A stretch of DNA of 64,000 nt from Alteribacillus bidgolensis (GCF_002886255.1 NZ_KZ614149.1:3038001-3102000); one strand, 5' to 3'; shown: positions 17,383 to 25,846, counted from the stretch's first letter. Notes: generated by a model not told the origin, from the letters alone. Made by a program: numbers and translations.

Positions 17383-17499
17383 TTATTGGCATTGTACGTT
17401 TGGTTCTTTGATTCTGTTTCTGCTGTATTTGGGTAAACGAAACAACCAAATAAATCAATCACTTTCAAACTATCAAATATACCTTTTTTCGAACTAATT

Positions 17500-17935
17500 A
17501 GTTGGTAACCGTTCTAAATTGCATATGAACTTTTTCAAATATCAATGAGACTCTTATTTACCATTCTATTTCCATTACTAGCCAAAACACTGGATTTACT
17601 CGCCGTCTTGGATCATTTACTATCCGGTTTCACCATTTTACTCGCCGACTTACGATAAATACTCGCCATGCTTTCTTTAAAATAGTGAGTTCCGCTTTTT
17701 GCCACGTTGTATGATAAGAACTGACTTGGTTGGTAACCGTTCCTGATTGCGTAAGGACGATTTTTCAAGTCATGAATACTGACCCCTATTTTCAAGTTCA
17801 TTTCCATCACTAGCCGAAATAACGCATTTATTCGCCGATTGGCTTATTTACTACCTATTTAAACCTTCTTGCCTTCTCTGCTCTCTACCACGTTGTATGG
17901 TGGCATTATCCTGATTGCGCATGGCTGCTTTCCAC
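17500..17935 (+). repeat. 21-bp phased motif array, second locus of type A
   Basis: TACTAGCC/TACTCGCC/TACTATCC motifs begin at 17576, 17597, 17618, 17639 and 17660, each 21 bp apart. A decayed group follows at 17808, 17829 and 17849. The linkers share TTGGTAACCGTTC, CCACGTTGTATG and CCTGATTGCG with one another and are related to the linkers of 12178-12641. Confidence 0.85.
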
Positions 17936-18053
17936 AGGACATACTGGCCAACACACAGATGAGCATTCAATCATGAACCTAATCCATTTGAACATGTTTA
18001 TTATCATGTTTATAATTATTTTACATGTTATGTTTATTGTTATGTTTGTCTTA

Positions 18054-18086
18054 AAAAGCCCGGTAAGCAGTGCTTTCCGGGCTTTT
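18054..18086 (-). terminator. Terminator of the copper-storage-like gene
   Basis: AAAAGCCCGG and CCGGGCTTTT pair perfectly, with T-rich sequence on the minus-strand exit. It lies immediately downstream of the stop codon. Confidence 0.8.
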
Positions 18087-18090
18087 CGTC

Positions 18091-18411
18091 TTAGGATGCC
18101 ATTTCGCGGCATACTTTTGCACATTTATAACAAACTTCCGCGCAGCGCTGGCAATGGTCATGTTCATGTTTCGCACATTCATCTCCGCATGCTTGGCAGA
18201 TTTCCGCACACAACCCGCAAATTTTTCCGGCAAATGGACTGTTGCTTTGCATGGCTTTTGCTGCAAAAGCACAGATATCTGCACATTCTCGATCAAGCCG
18301 GATACAGTCCGCCATCATTTTTACATTGTCTTCTCTCAGGCAAGCGTCATAACACATATTGCACTCTTCCATACACTCTAGACAAGCTTGAATACATTCT
18401 TGGTAAGTCAT
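18091..18411 (-). CDS. Four-helix-bundle copper-binding protein (Csp / DUF326 type)
   Basis: A 106-residue Cys-rich protein with no signal peptide. It contains about 19 Cys plus several His and Met, in helical CxxC, CxxxC and CxxxxC spacings (CIQACLECMEECNMCYDAC, CGLCAEICQACGDEC, CQRCAEVCYKCAKVC). This is the pattern of the cytosolic copper-storage four-helix bundle family, related to B. subtilis YhjQ, in which cysteines line the core and bind many Cu(I) ions. GGAGG precedes the ATG. It is monocistronic. I see no CsoR or CueR operator with confidence. Confidence 0.87.
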   Translation of the reverse strand: MTYQECIQACLECMEECNMCYDACLREDNVKMMADCIRLDRECADICAFAAKAMQSNSPFAGKICGLCAEICQACGDECAKHEHDHCQRCAEVCYKCAKVCREMAS

Positions 18412-18534
18412 ACGGCTCGTCCTCCTTCACATATTGTGTAATATTGGTGCGGACAGTACAGCTTTACCCATTATTTATAAAGAAAATGTGAAGAAACGAA
18501 AATTTTCATCAAAATTTTATGCTTAAATAAAGAA

Positions 18535-18570
18535 AACCACTCCAAGAGGTTCTTTTTTCTTGAAGTGGTT
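18535..18570 (-). terminator. Terminator of a 53-residue gene
   Basis: AACCACTCCAAGA pairs with TCTTGAAGTGGTT with one mismatch. On the minus strand TTTTCTTTATTT follows. It overlaps the stop codon of the small gene. Confidence 0.75.
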
Positions 18571-18730
18571 ATTTGTGATCTTTATTGATTGCTTCATTTC
18601 GAAGTGTTTGCTTTATTTTATCGTGTAATTGTTTGGATTTTTCTCTTTCTTTATTTGAACGAAACACACTGAGCTGGTCGCGTCCAAGCACTTTGAGTAA
18701 ATGTTTTTTCTCCTCTTCGGTCAACAGCAT
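18569..18730 (-). CDS. Small basic helical protein, 53 residues, unknown function
   Basis: The frame starts at ATG 18730 behind AGGGGAGAACACC and stops at TAA immediately inside a terminator hairpin. It encodes MLLTEEEKKHLLKVLGRDQL and continues with a Lys/Glu/Gln-rich helical sequence ending KDHK. A binding site, a terminator and a codon pattern like its neighbours argue for a real gene. No family is recognised. The charged coiled-helix composition suggests a small intracellular protein. Confidence 0.65.
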   Translation of the reverse strand: MLLTEEEKKHLLKVLGRDQLSVFRSNKEREKSKQLHDKIKQTLRNEAINKDHK

Positions 18731-18811
18731 GGTGTTCTCCCCTGATATCTTTTTTTCTGCATTGTATCATAGGACTTTCTTTTTTATTCTATAATTGGCT
18801 CTTATGCAACG

Positions 18812-19255
18812 TTAAAGATATCCTCTCCCCTGTAAACGTGCAATGGATTTTAACCAATCCTGTGGGTGAATATATCCTTTAATAAATATCTTCCCAGGCA
18901 TATCGATCTGCATCATCACGATAAGATCCATGATAAGCGGTGTCGATAATTTGCCGTAGTCATTGGTGACACCGATCAAAATTAGCGGATGTGTTTGATT
19001 TACATAGGAACGCAGGTCAGAATATAAAAGAATAGCATCTGTTGTAAACGATCGTTTTATATGAACATGAATATGCCCGTCACATATTCTTCGTGTGATT
19101 TCAGCTTTTTCTGGATATGTTGCTATTTGGTTCTCTTGTAAATGTTCAATGTACTTTTTCATTTTTTGAAACATTTTGTCCCAATTATACTGTGTCACTT
19201 TTGTGGGAAGTAAATGCACTTCAAGTGCATCTAATTCTAATGCATCGCTTAGCAT
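18812..19255 (-). CDS. Hypothetical protein, 147 residues
   Basis: The start ATG 19255 has AGGAGG 6-7 bases upstream. The product has no signal peptide or clear membrane segment. It has a mixed alpha/beta pattern (AILLYSDLRSYVNQTHPLILIGVTNDYGKLSTPLIMDL) and a HIHVHIKRS segment. I do not recognise a domain. It is alone between two minus-strand genes. Confidence 0.6.
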   Translation of the reverse strand: MLSDALELDALEVHLLPTKVTQYNWDKMFQKMKKYIEHLQENQIATYPEKAEITRRICDGHIHVHIKRSFTTDAILLYSDLRSYVNQTHPLILIGVTNDYGKLSTPLIMDLIVMMQIDMPGKIFIKGYIHPQDWLKSIARLQGRGYL

Positions 19256-19392
19256 AAGATACCTCCTGCTGTCATATTACTGCCTGCTTTAAAAAATATC
19301 CCCTAATTCTCTATTAAAAAAAACTGGCCTTTCCGAGAAAATTCCTGGCAGTAAGTTTTGTTTTCGGTTAACATCCTAACTGTACAAATAAA

Positions 19393-19420
19393 ACCTAACC
19401 CTGTTTTTGCAGAGTCAGGT
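19393..19420 (-). terminator. Terminator of the peptidoglycan hydrolase gene
   Basis: ACCTAACCCTG pairs with CAGAGTCAGGT (11 bp with G-U pairs) around a T5 loop. On the minus strand TTTTATTTG follows. Confidence 0.75.
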
Positions 19421-19427
19421 CTTTCAT

Positions 19428-20993
19428 TTAAAAGTAACGCTTTACACCTAGATATCTTTCATCCCAATAACTTGTGTTCATGTTACTAACCGTAACCCCT
19501 GTAGAACTTCCTGAATGGATAAACTGGTCATTTCCCATATAAATACCAGCATGCGAAGGACCTTCTTGATATGTCTCAAAAAATACAATGTCTCCAACGC
19601 GTGGTGTATCCACGCTAGTCCCAGCATCATATATACCAGCTACTGTGCGCGGCAGCTCCACTCCGTTTTCTTTAAAAACATACTGTAAAAACCCACTGCA
19701 ATCAAAGCCAGATGAGGAACTTCCTCCCCATACATAAGGCGTACCGATATGTTCAGCGGCATCCGCTACAAGATTAGTCACGTTTACTTTTCCGTTCGAT
19801 GGAGTCTCTGCAGGCTTTGCTTCTTCCGGCTTCTCCTCAACAGACGTCAGCTCTTTTAACTTGTTCAACGTCACAGGTCCTGCCACTCCATCCCTTTGTA
19901 ACCCGTGTTCTTGCTGAAAATCTTTGACTGCGTGTTCTGTTACCTCTCCGTAAACACCAGTGGGCTCCATCTTTAAAAACCCAAGCTGCTGGAGCTGAGC
20001 TTGAAGGGCTTCCACTTCCTGTCCACGTGATTCATATCGAAGTTCAGACGATATTTGATCGTTATTCTGATTTTGTTCTTCTATTTCTGTATCACTTTTT
20101 AGTGATTGAGCATTCTTTGGATTATTTTGTATTTTGTTTAGTGTTTTTGGGCCGGCCATGCCGTCGACTTGAAGGTTGTTATTTATTTGGAATTTTCGGA
20201 CAGCCTTTTCCGTCATAGGACCAAAAATGCCCGTAATATCTTTATTATAGTATCCTAAGTCTTTTAACTGCCGCTGCAGTAGAGAGACGTCACTATTTTT
20301 ATCACCGCTAGAAAGGACTTTAAATGTATCAGAATAGGTTTGTGTTTTGTCAGTTTCTTCATGTTTAGAGTCGGACGTCGGCTGTTCTGCCACTTGAACA
20401 CTCTTAAGGGCAGCGAACGTCTGCGGACCTGCGATTCCATCAACAGCCAAGTTTTCTTCTCTTTGAAATTTTTTAACAGACTCCTTCAGCTGGCGTCCAT
20501 AATAACCGTTTTGATCGCCGTTGTAATACCCTAATGAATGTAGTTGACGCTGTAATTCTGTGACCTCTTCCTTTTGATCGCCAAGTCGTAAAATAGTAGA
20601 GCTGCCAAGCAACATTTTTTTCTTGCTCGATTGTTTAGAAGCTGAAGAAGTGGAGGAAGCCAATTTATCGGGCGGATTCGTGCGCTCCGTTAATAGAACC
20701 CCGAACGTTTGGGGACCTGCAATTCCATCAGCAGTCAAATTATGTTTTTTCTGAAAAGCTAGAACTGCTTCTTTCGTACGATCACCGTAATAGCCTGTTG
20801 TCGTGTGATATGTAAAATAACCTTTGTCTCTTAACAAATCCTGAAGCTTTTTCACTTCATCATTGTTTGTGCCAGGATAAAGCGTATCATCACCAAGCGC
20901 TGCATCCGCTGCGAGCGGAGCGGCCAAAATCGCCCCTGTCACTGTTGTGGAAGTTACAACGACTTTCTTCATTGTAGTGGTCGTTTCGAACAA
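19428..20993 (-). CDS. Peptidoglycan endopeptidase: four PG-binding domains plus NlpC/P60
   Basis: A secreted hydrolase of about 520 residues. After a signal peptide (MKKVVVTSTTVTGAILAAPLAADA) there are four PG_binding_1 domains, each with the LQ..L...GYY....GY(Y/F)G..T..AV..FQ...L..DGIAGP pattern. Low-complexity linkers separate them, and an NlpC/P60 domain is C-terminal. The catalytic Cys is in GFDCSGFLQYVF, with His in SHAGIYMG and His in FIHSGSS. It would cut peptide stems of the wall, with the repeats giving wall affinity. Start is uncertain: TTG 20993 has GGAGGG at 6 bases, GTG 21026 has no site, and ATG 20969 begins the signal peptide. Most similar in layout to LytE/CwlS-type enzymes but with different binding domains. 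Confidence 0.88.
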   Translation of the reverse strand: MFETTTTMKKVVVTSTTVTGAILAAPLAADAALGDDTLYPGTNNDEVKKLQDLLRDKGYFTYHTTTGYYGDRTKEAVLAFQKKHNLTADGIAGPQTFGVLLTERTNPPDKLASSTSSASKQSSKKKMLLGSSTILRLGDQKEEVTELQRQLHSLGYYNGDQNGYYGRQLKESVKKFQREENLAVDGIAGPQTFAALKSVQVAEQPTSDSKHEETDKTQTYSDTFKVLSSGDKNSDVSLLQRQLKDLGYYNKDITGIFGPMTEKAVRKFQINNNLQVDGMAGPKTLNKIQNNPKNAQSLKSDTEIEEQNQNNDQISSELRYESRGQEVEALQAQLQQLGFLKMEPTGVYGEVTEHAVKDFQQEHGLQRDGVAGPVTLNKLKELTSVEEKPEEAKPAETPSNGKVNVTNLVADAAEHIGTPYVWGGSSSSGFDCSGFLQYVFKENGVELPRTVAGIYDAGTSVDTPRVGDIVFFETYQEGPSHAGIYMGNDQFIHSGSSTGVTVSNMNTSYWDERYLGVKRYF

Positions 20994-21309
20994 ACCCATC
21001 CCTCCCCGGTTTTGATAGCGGCTCACTAGGGGTAAGAGCCAAACTGTTTACTAGATTCTAAAGCAGTATTCGACGACTGAAAGTTCCAGACGTTTAGGTC
21101 TTTTAATGCAGAACATTTCTCTATATTTTTCATTATATAGCTTAATTGTTATTTTAGCTATAGGTTTTTCACTATGGTGAACGAATTTTCTGCAATTTTT
21201 TAGAATATTGTGCAAAGGGTTTTAGTTGAAGAATGAGCATGGTTTGGGTGGAGCCAAAACCTACCAGGTTCGTCCTAGTTGGTGGATTTTCCCACCTGAA
21301 ATTTCTCGA

Positions 21310-21377
21310 TATGTGCTTAATTTTTGATTTATGTGCTCCATTTTTTCTTTTATGAGCTACTATATGTACTTTTGGCG
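21310..21377 (+). repeat. 21-bp phased motif array, locus D (TATGTGC type)
   Basis: TATGTGC at 21310 and 21330, TATGAGC at 21351 and TTTGGCG at 21371 form one group at 20-21 bp spacing. It is a single superunit and the weakest of the arrays. A GGGGTCTGGCCCC hairpin follows at 21398. Confidence 0.55.
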
Positions 21378-21397
21378 TCTGACCGAATTGTTCTGCT

Positions 21398-21412
21398 TGG
21401 GGTCTGGCCCCA
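21398..21412. repeat. GGGGTCTGGCCCC hairpin, copy 1
   Basis: TGGGGTCTGGCCCCA, identical in its core to 39189-39202. In both places it lies 26-28 bp after the last phased motif of an array and is followed within about 12 bases by TGTCA. Confidence 0.7.
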
Positions 21413-21448
21413 CATAATAATGTCACACTGAATGATGAACACATGAAA

Positions 21449-21478
21449 ACCTGGCCACATCATAAAAGCAAGCCAGGT
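21449..21478 (-). terminator. Terminator of the NERD-domain gene
   Basis: ACCTGGC and GCCAGGT with a 16-base loop; T-rich tails on both strands. Confidence 0.6.
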
Positions 21479-21491
21479 CTTCATTTTTTAT

Positions 21492-22457
21492 TCATTTTAA
21501 TGAGAGATGATATCTTGTTCCTTTATAAGATCCTTCATACGGCAGTTTCATAGAGTGAAATAGTTTGGTTACTGCTGATCTTGAGCCCATATGAAGAAAA
21601 CGCCTGGCTTCACGGTTGGATATCGTAGAATTTACAAGAAGGGAATAGTCACGAAGAGCCGACAGATGGGCATTTTTTGAAGAGGCAGAACACGAGGAGC
21701 ATTTCCACTTTCCAAATGTTTTTGTCATAGGTAAACAGCAACAATCTGGACAAATTACCCCTGTCATCACTTCTGAGGTGGAAATGTGGTAACGCTGCAG
21801 CGCATCAAATGTATAAGGGTGGTTCTGTTTTATCAATATATCAGCAGTATCACGAAGGTCACGCTTAGATATTTTAGAATTTTGATGCTTTTTTTCAAAA
21901 GACTCAAATGTAAAAGGAAGATTGGCACTATGAATCACGTGTTGATACTGATTGCCGGATTCGGCAGACGTTTTCAAGTGAGTATAAGGACTGGTTATTA
22001 CCACGCACGTTTCGATTGGAATAGGTTTGCAATTATTCTGGTTCAGCCAGTGAAATAGTTGATGCCGCTGCAATTTTACCTGCAGTATCGGATCAGGAAA
22101 GGCTTCTTCTGTCTCGTTGGATATTCGGATCATTTGTTGAAACGTCGGATCAAAGTATAAAGTGCCGGAGAAATTTTTCACTTCAATAATGAGATGGAAC
22201 CGAGTGGAGAGAAGGAGAGTATCGATTTGGAAAAAGTGGTTTTTGTGAGGAAGGCGGAGGTCATTCAAAATCAGGTACTCATTATCGGGGAGAAAATGTA
22301 AATAATAATCCAACGATTTTTCTCCGTGGTACCCCGCTGCAGTTTTCGCATGTTCATCCTCTATTTCTTTTCTTTTTGGATGGTTGGAAGGAAGCCTTCG
22401 TAAAAGCGCCTCTAACTTTTGCAGTTTTAATGGGATTTTTCGAGGTTTTTCTATCAA
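21492..22457 (-). CDS. NERD-domain (nuclease-related) protein with zinc ribbon
   Basis: A 321-residue cytoplasmic protein. The NERD domain (about 38-160) shows GEKSLDYYL, then QIDTLLLSTRFHLIIEVKNFSG. The Asp and Glu-x-Lys residues there correspond to the restriction-endonuclease-like metal site. Residues about 238-265 hold a zinc ribbon (CPDC...CSSC). The tail contains a possible helix-turn-helix-like region. Start TTG 22457 is preceded by AGGAGTGAT. NERD proteins are presumed DNA-processing or defence-related, but no substrate is known. The gene is alone. Confidence 0.8.
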   Translation of the reverse strand: MIEKPRKIPLKLQKLEALLRRLPSNHPKRKEIEDEHAKTAAGYHGEKSLDYYLHFLPDNEYLILNDLRLPHKNHFFQIDTLLLSTRFHLIIEVKNFSGTLYFDPTFQQMIRISNETEEAFPDPILQVKLQRHQLFHWLNQNNCKPIPIETCVVITSPYTHLKTSAESGNQYQHVIHSANLPFTFESFEKKHQNSKISKRDLRDTADILIKQNHPYTFDALQRYHISTSEVMTGVICPDCCCLPMTKTFGKWKCSSCSASSKNAHLSALRDYSLLVNSTISNREARRFLHMGSRSAVTKLFHSMKLPYEGSYKGTRYHLSLK

Positions 22458-22560
22458 ATTATCACTCCTTTTTCTTCAAATAACTTAGTTCTGCATTTTC
22501 CGAGTGGTTCCTGCATTATAGGGGAAATTTTTTAAAGTATTTATATATATTATACTGAAC

Positions 22561-22578
22561 GGCCAGCGGAGCCTGGCC
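22561..22578. other. GGCCAG hairpin without T-tract
   Basis: GGCCAG-cggagc-CTGGCC, upstream of the NERD gene on its strand. Neither side has the U-run of a terminator. The role is unknown. Confidence 0.3.
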
Positions 22579-22730
22579 CTCCAATTTTAATAGTCAGATA
22601 ACGAGTACAGCGCCCGAGCTTGTCCGGTCAATGCACTACATACTCGGTAATATGTATATTATTAATGTTTTTATTTGCCTTTTCACTGGGATTTGAACGA
22701 AATGAATTTTTCTCCGAGGGGCGCACTCGA

Positions 22731-23139
22731 TTTGAACACCATTCTTGAAAATATGAACTATTTTCTCTTTGGTATGAGCTTTGCTCTATCCTTTACGCGC
22801 CTGCCTCTCTCCTGCTGGTTCGATTCGATCTAGATTCGGTCGCTTTGAACACCTTTTCTGATAATATGAGCCACTTCCTCTTTAGTTTGAACATTTCTCT
22901 ATCCTTTATGCGCCTTCCTCGCTCTTGATGCTTCGTTTCGATCTAGATTCGGTCGCTTTGAACACCTTTTTCGAAAATATGAGCCACTTCCTCTTTGGTT
23001 TGAGCTTTGCTCTATCCTTTATGCGCCTTCCTCACTCTTGATGCTTGGATTTAGTCTAATATTTTAGGTTATGCATTTACTTCGAGGAGATTTGATTCAT
23101 TTTTTTCCTTTTATGAGCGTCTTTACTAGTTTTATGCAC
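22731..23139 (+). repeat. 21-bp phased motif array, locus B (TWTGARC type), four superunits of 113 bp
   Basis: TTTGAAC/TATGAGC/TATGCGC-like motifs begin at 22731, 22752, 22773 and 22794, then at 22844, 22865, 22886 and 22907, then at 22957, 22978, 22999 and 23020. A decayed group lies at 23070, 23091, 23112 and 23133. Group starts are exactly 113 bp apart. A fifth, variant motif (TTCGATC) lies about 21 bp before the second and third groups. The linkers are conserved (CGATCTAGATTCGGTCGC, CTTCCTC-CTCTTGATGCTT). No frame is kept because 113 is not a multiple of three. Confidence 0.92.
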
Positions 23140-23156
23140 AAACTTAAGATTTAAAA

Positions 23157-23179
23157 AAGCACCCGTTTCGTGGGTGCTT
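23157..23179 (-). terminator. Terminator of the small acidic lipoprotein gene
   Basis: AAGCACCC and GGGTGCTT pair around GTTTCGT. On the minus strand TTTTTTAAAT follows. Confidence 0.85.
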
Positions 23180-23189
23180 GCTTGCAGTA

Positions 23190-23447
23190 TTACTCTTCTA
23201 TGATATCTTCAACTGGTTCTTCTTCGGAGGTGCCTTCATTCTCTTCATTTTTTTCTTCAGAGCTTTCTTCCACATTTGTCTCTTCGTCTGCAGGATGATC
23301 CGATTCGGTATGATCTTCTGTTTCTATTTCAAGCTCTTCTATCGTTTCTGTTTCTGTATTTTCTGCTGGTTCTTCACTATCGCCGCAAGCTGCTAATACT
23401 GCTGCTCCAAAAGCGGCTGCAGTAGTTAATAGCCATTTTTTGTTCAT
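23190..23447 (-). CDS. Small acidic lipoprotein, 85 residues
   Basis: A signal sequence (MNKKWLLTTAAAFGAAVLAAC) with lipobox LAAC gives a lipidated Cys21. The mature 65 residues are almost entirely Glu, Asp, Thr and Ser with no predicted fold. GGAGGT lies 8 bases before the ATG, and there is a dedicated terminator. Such polyanionic surface lipoproteins are common in halophilic Bacillaceae. No specific function can be assigned. Confidence 0.7.
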   Translation of the reverse strand: MNKKWLLTTAAAFGAAVLAACGDSEEPAENTETETIEELEIETEDHTESDHPADEETNVEESSEEKNEENEGTSEEEPVEDIIEE

Positions 23448-23940
23448 GGTGCCCTACCTCCGTTATAGGTTAGTTTTTCCGCTTTTTATTTTATCATTTG
23501 ATATGCCTTATCCTAGCAAAACAGAATTGCTTCGGTCTATACATTGCGTCTTTTTTTGAATCTGTTTTACATTTTTTCAAAGGATGGAAGCATTGAGTGA
23601 TTTTTAATTTGAGATGGAAAAAGTGTGTCTTATGCACATAGTCAGGAATTTAAATTTTGAGCCTCTGAAATTATACAGAATTCCTCTTCACAGACAAGCT
23701 AAATTTTCTTCCTTTTGTATTTTTAAGTGCTTCTTTCCCTTCGTTTTAAGCGAGACCCCTTCGTGTGTTAATTTTTGCTTCTACCGAAAATAAAAAACTT
23801 CTTTTCTTTGAAACCTATTAATAGATTCATTCGTAAACACATACGGAGTAATTTGCCATTTTCTCTAGATGAAGGTAAAAAGCCAGTGTATACTAGAATA
23901 TGGCAAAGGAACAGCATTATATTTTTTAGGAGGGTACTTT
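23448..23940. other. Intergenic region, nothing recognised
   Basis: About 490 bases between divergent genes. Promoters for both are expected, but no consensus pair or structured RNA is recognised. Confidence 0.4.
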
Positions 23941-25590
23941 ATGAAAAAGTTGGCAAGTGCAGCACTTTCTGCTTCCTTGATTGCTTCTTTGGCATTGCCA
24001 AGTATGGCCGGGGCCAAGAATGCGTTTAAGGATGTAAAGGAAGACTTTTGGGCAAAGGATTCGATTGAATTTTTAGCTGGTGAAGGGATTATTACTGGTT
24101 ATCCGGATGGAAGTTTCCGTCCTAACGAACCTGTGAAGCGTTCCCAAGCAGCAATCATGATTGCGGGGGCTTTGGACTTAGAAAGTTCAGAGGATCCTGG
24201 TTTTGAAGATGTAGGGGAAGGTGACTCTACATACGAAGCTGCTGCTGCAGTAGCCGAGGCTGGAATCATCGAAGGTAAAGATGATAAGTTTATGCCAAAT
24301 CAACCTTTAACACGCGGACAAATGGCTAAAGTTTTGACGTTAGCATATGATTTTTCTGGCGAAGCAGAGGAAGATTTTGCTGATGTGAATGAAGATCACT
24401 GGGCTTATGAATATATTTCCGCTCTTTCTGCTAACGATATCGCAACGGGGTACGAAGAAGATCAAACGTTCCGTCCTAATCAGCCAACGACCCGTGCTCA
24501 GTTTTCTACTTTTATGAAAAATAGTATTGATGTTCCTTCTGAAAGTCCTGAACCAGAGCGGGATGAGGAAATTGTTCAGCTCCTCCAAGATACAATGGAC
24601 GCTCAGTTAGCGCTTGACACATATACGTTTGACGGATCAATGGATATCATGATGAAATTCCCGGTTCCTGAAGACATTTCTGAAGAAGAACAAGAAATGA
24701 TTGACGAATCCAGTGAAATGACAATGGATCTTAGTGGTACGTATCAAAAAGACCCACTGATTACAGAAGCAGTTATCGAACAGGAGATTCCTGGTTTTGA
24801 TGAAACGATGGTTATGCCTTCTATCATGTCAGAAGATAAAAGCTATGAATACATTACAGACGCTGCATTCATGGGGTATCCAGAAGAGTGGCAGGATAAG
24901 TATATTGAATATGATTTTGAAGAAATGTTCGGAGAAGATGCAGGTTCTCTTTATGACGTGGAGCAGCAGCAAGAAATGATGCAGGAAGTGTATGACGTGC
25001 TGCTTGATCATTTCGGTACCGAATACTTTGAGCTTCATGATAGTCATGCATCTGTGCCAGCAGATATTACCTATGAACATATCTTGTCGTTTGAATTAAC
25101 AAATGAAGACCTTGAGGAATTGACTTCTGTGTTTGAAGAATCGGTATGGCCGGAACTAGAGACTATTTTAGCTAACCCGCAGCTGGCTTCTACGCTTGGG
25201 CTGTCTGCACAAGAAGCACAAAAGCTTAATGAAGAAGCGGATGCAGACTTCGATGAATTTCTCAGTAACCTAAACCTAGAAAACTTTGAAATTTATCAAG
25301 CTATTGATGAAGATAACTATGTCGTATTTGATACTGGAAACATTGCAGTAAATTACACCGATGAAGAAGAAACGATTTCTTTCGGTATTAACTATGAATT
25401 TTCTATGAGCGATTTCAATGAAGACGTTTCTTTCGAATATGGTCTTCCTGAAAATGAAGATGAAATCATCTCCTTTGATGAAGTGATGGAATGGCAGGAA
25501 GAGCAGCTTGAAGGAATCGAAGACTTTGAAGAGATTGAAGAAATGGAAGAAATCGATGAGGTAGAGGATATCGAAGAAGAGCAAGAATAG
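23941..25590 (+). CDS. SLH protein with DUF6612-like C-terminal domain
   Basis: A 549-residue exported protein. A signal peptide (MKKLASAALSASLIASLALPSMAGA) is followed by three SLH domains at about 28-195 (NAFKDVKEDFWAKDSIEFL; GYPDGSFRPNEPVKRSQAA; RGQMAKVL; RAQFSTFM). After a Pro/Glu linker come about 300 residues starting IVQLLQDTMDAQLALDTYTFDGSMDIMMKF. Its layout recalls the lipoprotein at 7166-7987, so one is wall-anchored and the other membrane-anchored. The C-terminus is a long Glu/Asp run. The start is ATG 23941 because AGGAGGG precedes it and the signal peptide is clean. The role is unknown, probably ligand binding at the surface. Confidence 0.85.
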   Translation: MKKLASAALSASLIASLALPSMAGAKNAFKDVKEDFWAKDSIEFLAGEGIITGYPDGSFRPNEPVKRSQAAIMIAGALDLESSEDPGFEDVGEGDSTYEAAAAVAEAGIIEGKDDKFMPNQPLTRGQMAKVLTLAYDFSGEAEEDFADVNEDHWAYEYISALSANDIATGYEEDQTFRPNQPTTRAQFSTFMKNSIDVPSESPEPERDEEIVQLLQDTMDAQLALDTYTFDGSMDIMMKFPVPEDISEEEQEMIDESSEMTMDLSGTYQKDPLITEAVIEQEIPGFDETMVMPSIMSEDKSYEYITDAAFMGYPEEWQDKYIEYDFEEMFGEDAGSLYDVEQQQEMMQEVYDVLLDHFGTEYFELHDSHASVPADITYEHILSFELTNEDLEELTSVFEESVWPELETILANPQLASTLGLSAQEAQKLNEEADADFDEFLSNLNLENFEIYQAIDEDNYVVFDTGNIAVNYTDEEETISFGINYEFSMSDFNEDVSFEYGLPENEDEIISFDEVMEWQEEQLEGIEDFEEIEEMEEIDEVEDIEEEQE

Positions 25591-25593
25591 AAC

Positions 25594-25633
25594 AAAAAGG
25601 ACGCCTCTAATGTTGTCAGAGGGCGTCCTTTTT
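25594..25633 (+). terminator. Bidirectional terminator between convergent genes
   Basis: AAAAAGGACGCCTCT pairs with AGAGGGCGTCCTTTTT. It has T-runs on the plus side and a matching A/T run on the other strand, serving the SLH gene and possibly the convergent small gene. Confidence 0.88.
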
Positions 25634-25649
25634 CATTTCGTTTGGCTTC

Positions 25650-25829
25650 TTACAAGCCATTGGTCAGCTTGTCTTCCCATTTCATAAAACCGAAAAATAA
25701 TAAAATGGAAAGGATGCTTCCGGCAATCGGAGCAATAATGTCATCTGCTTTGGGGTCGGCTGTTCCAAGAAAAGAGCCAATAATTGTGACAATAATCAGC
25801 AAAGCTGCTGCAATAATGCTCACTTTCAT
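25650..25829 (-). CDS. Small membrane protein, 59 residues
   Basis: Two hydrophobic segments (VSIIAAALLIIVTIIGSFLG and IIAPIAGSILSILLFFGFM) are separated by an acidic loop. The start is ATG 25829, with GGGAGGT 8 bases upstream, rather than an earlier ATG that overlaps the fabZ stop. It is directly downstream of fabZ and probably cotranscribed. No family is recognised. Confidence 0.65.
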   Translation of the reverse strand: MKVSIIAAALLIIVTIIGSFLGTADPKADDIIAPIAGSILSILLFFGFMKWEDKLTNGL

Positions 25830-25846
25830 ACTATCGGGACCTCCCA

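Noticed and set aside
17613..18124. Open frames across the phased array and next to the copper protein
   Set aside because: They cross repeat units with no binding site and their translations are not protein-like; one overlaps the terminator of the copper-storage gene.
22561..22578. GGCCAG hairpin as a terminator
   Set aside because: Neither strand has a U-run after it.
22700..23140. Possible CRISPR array in locus B
   Set aside because: The repeated parts are the whole 113-bp unit, not a short repeat with unique spacers. No cas gene lies nearby.
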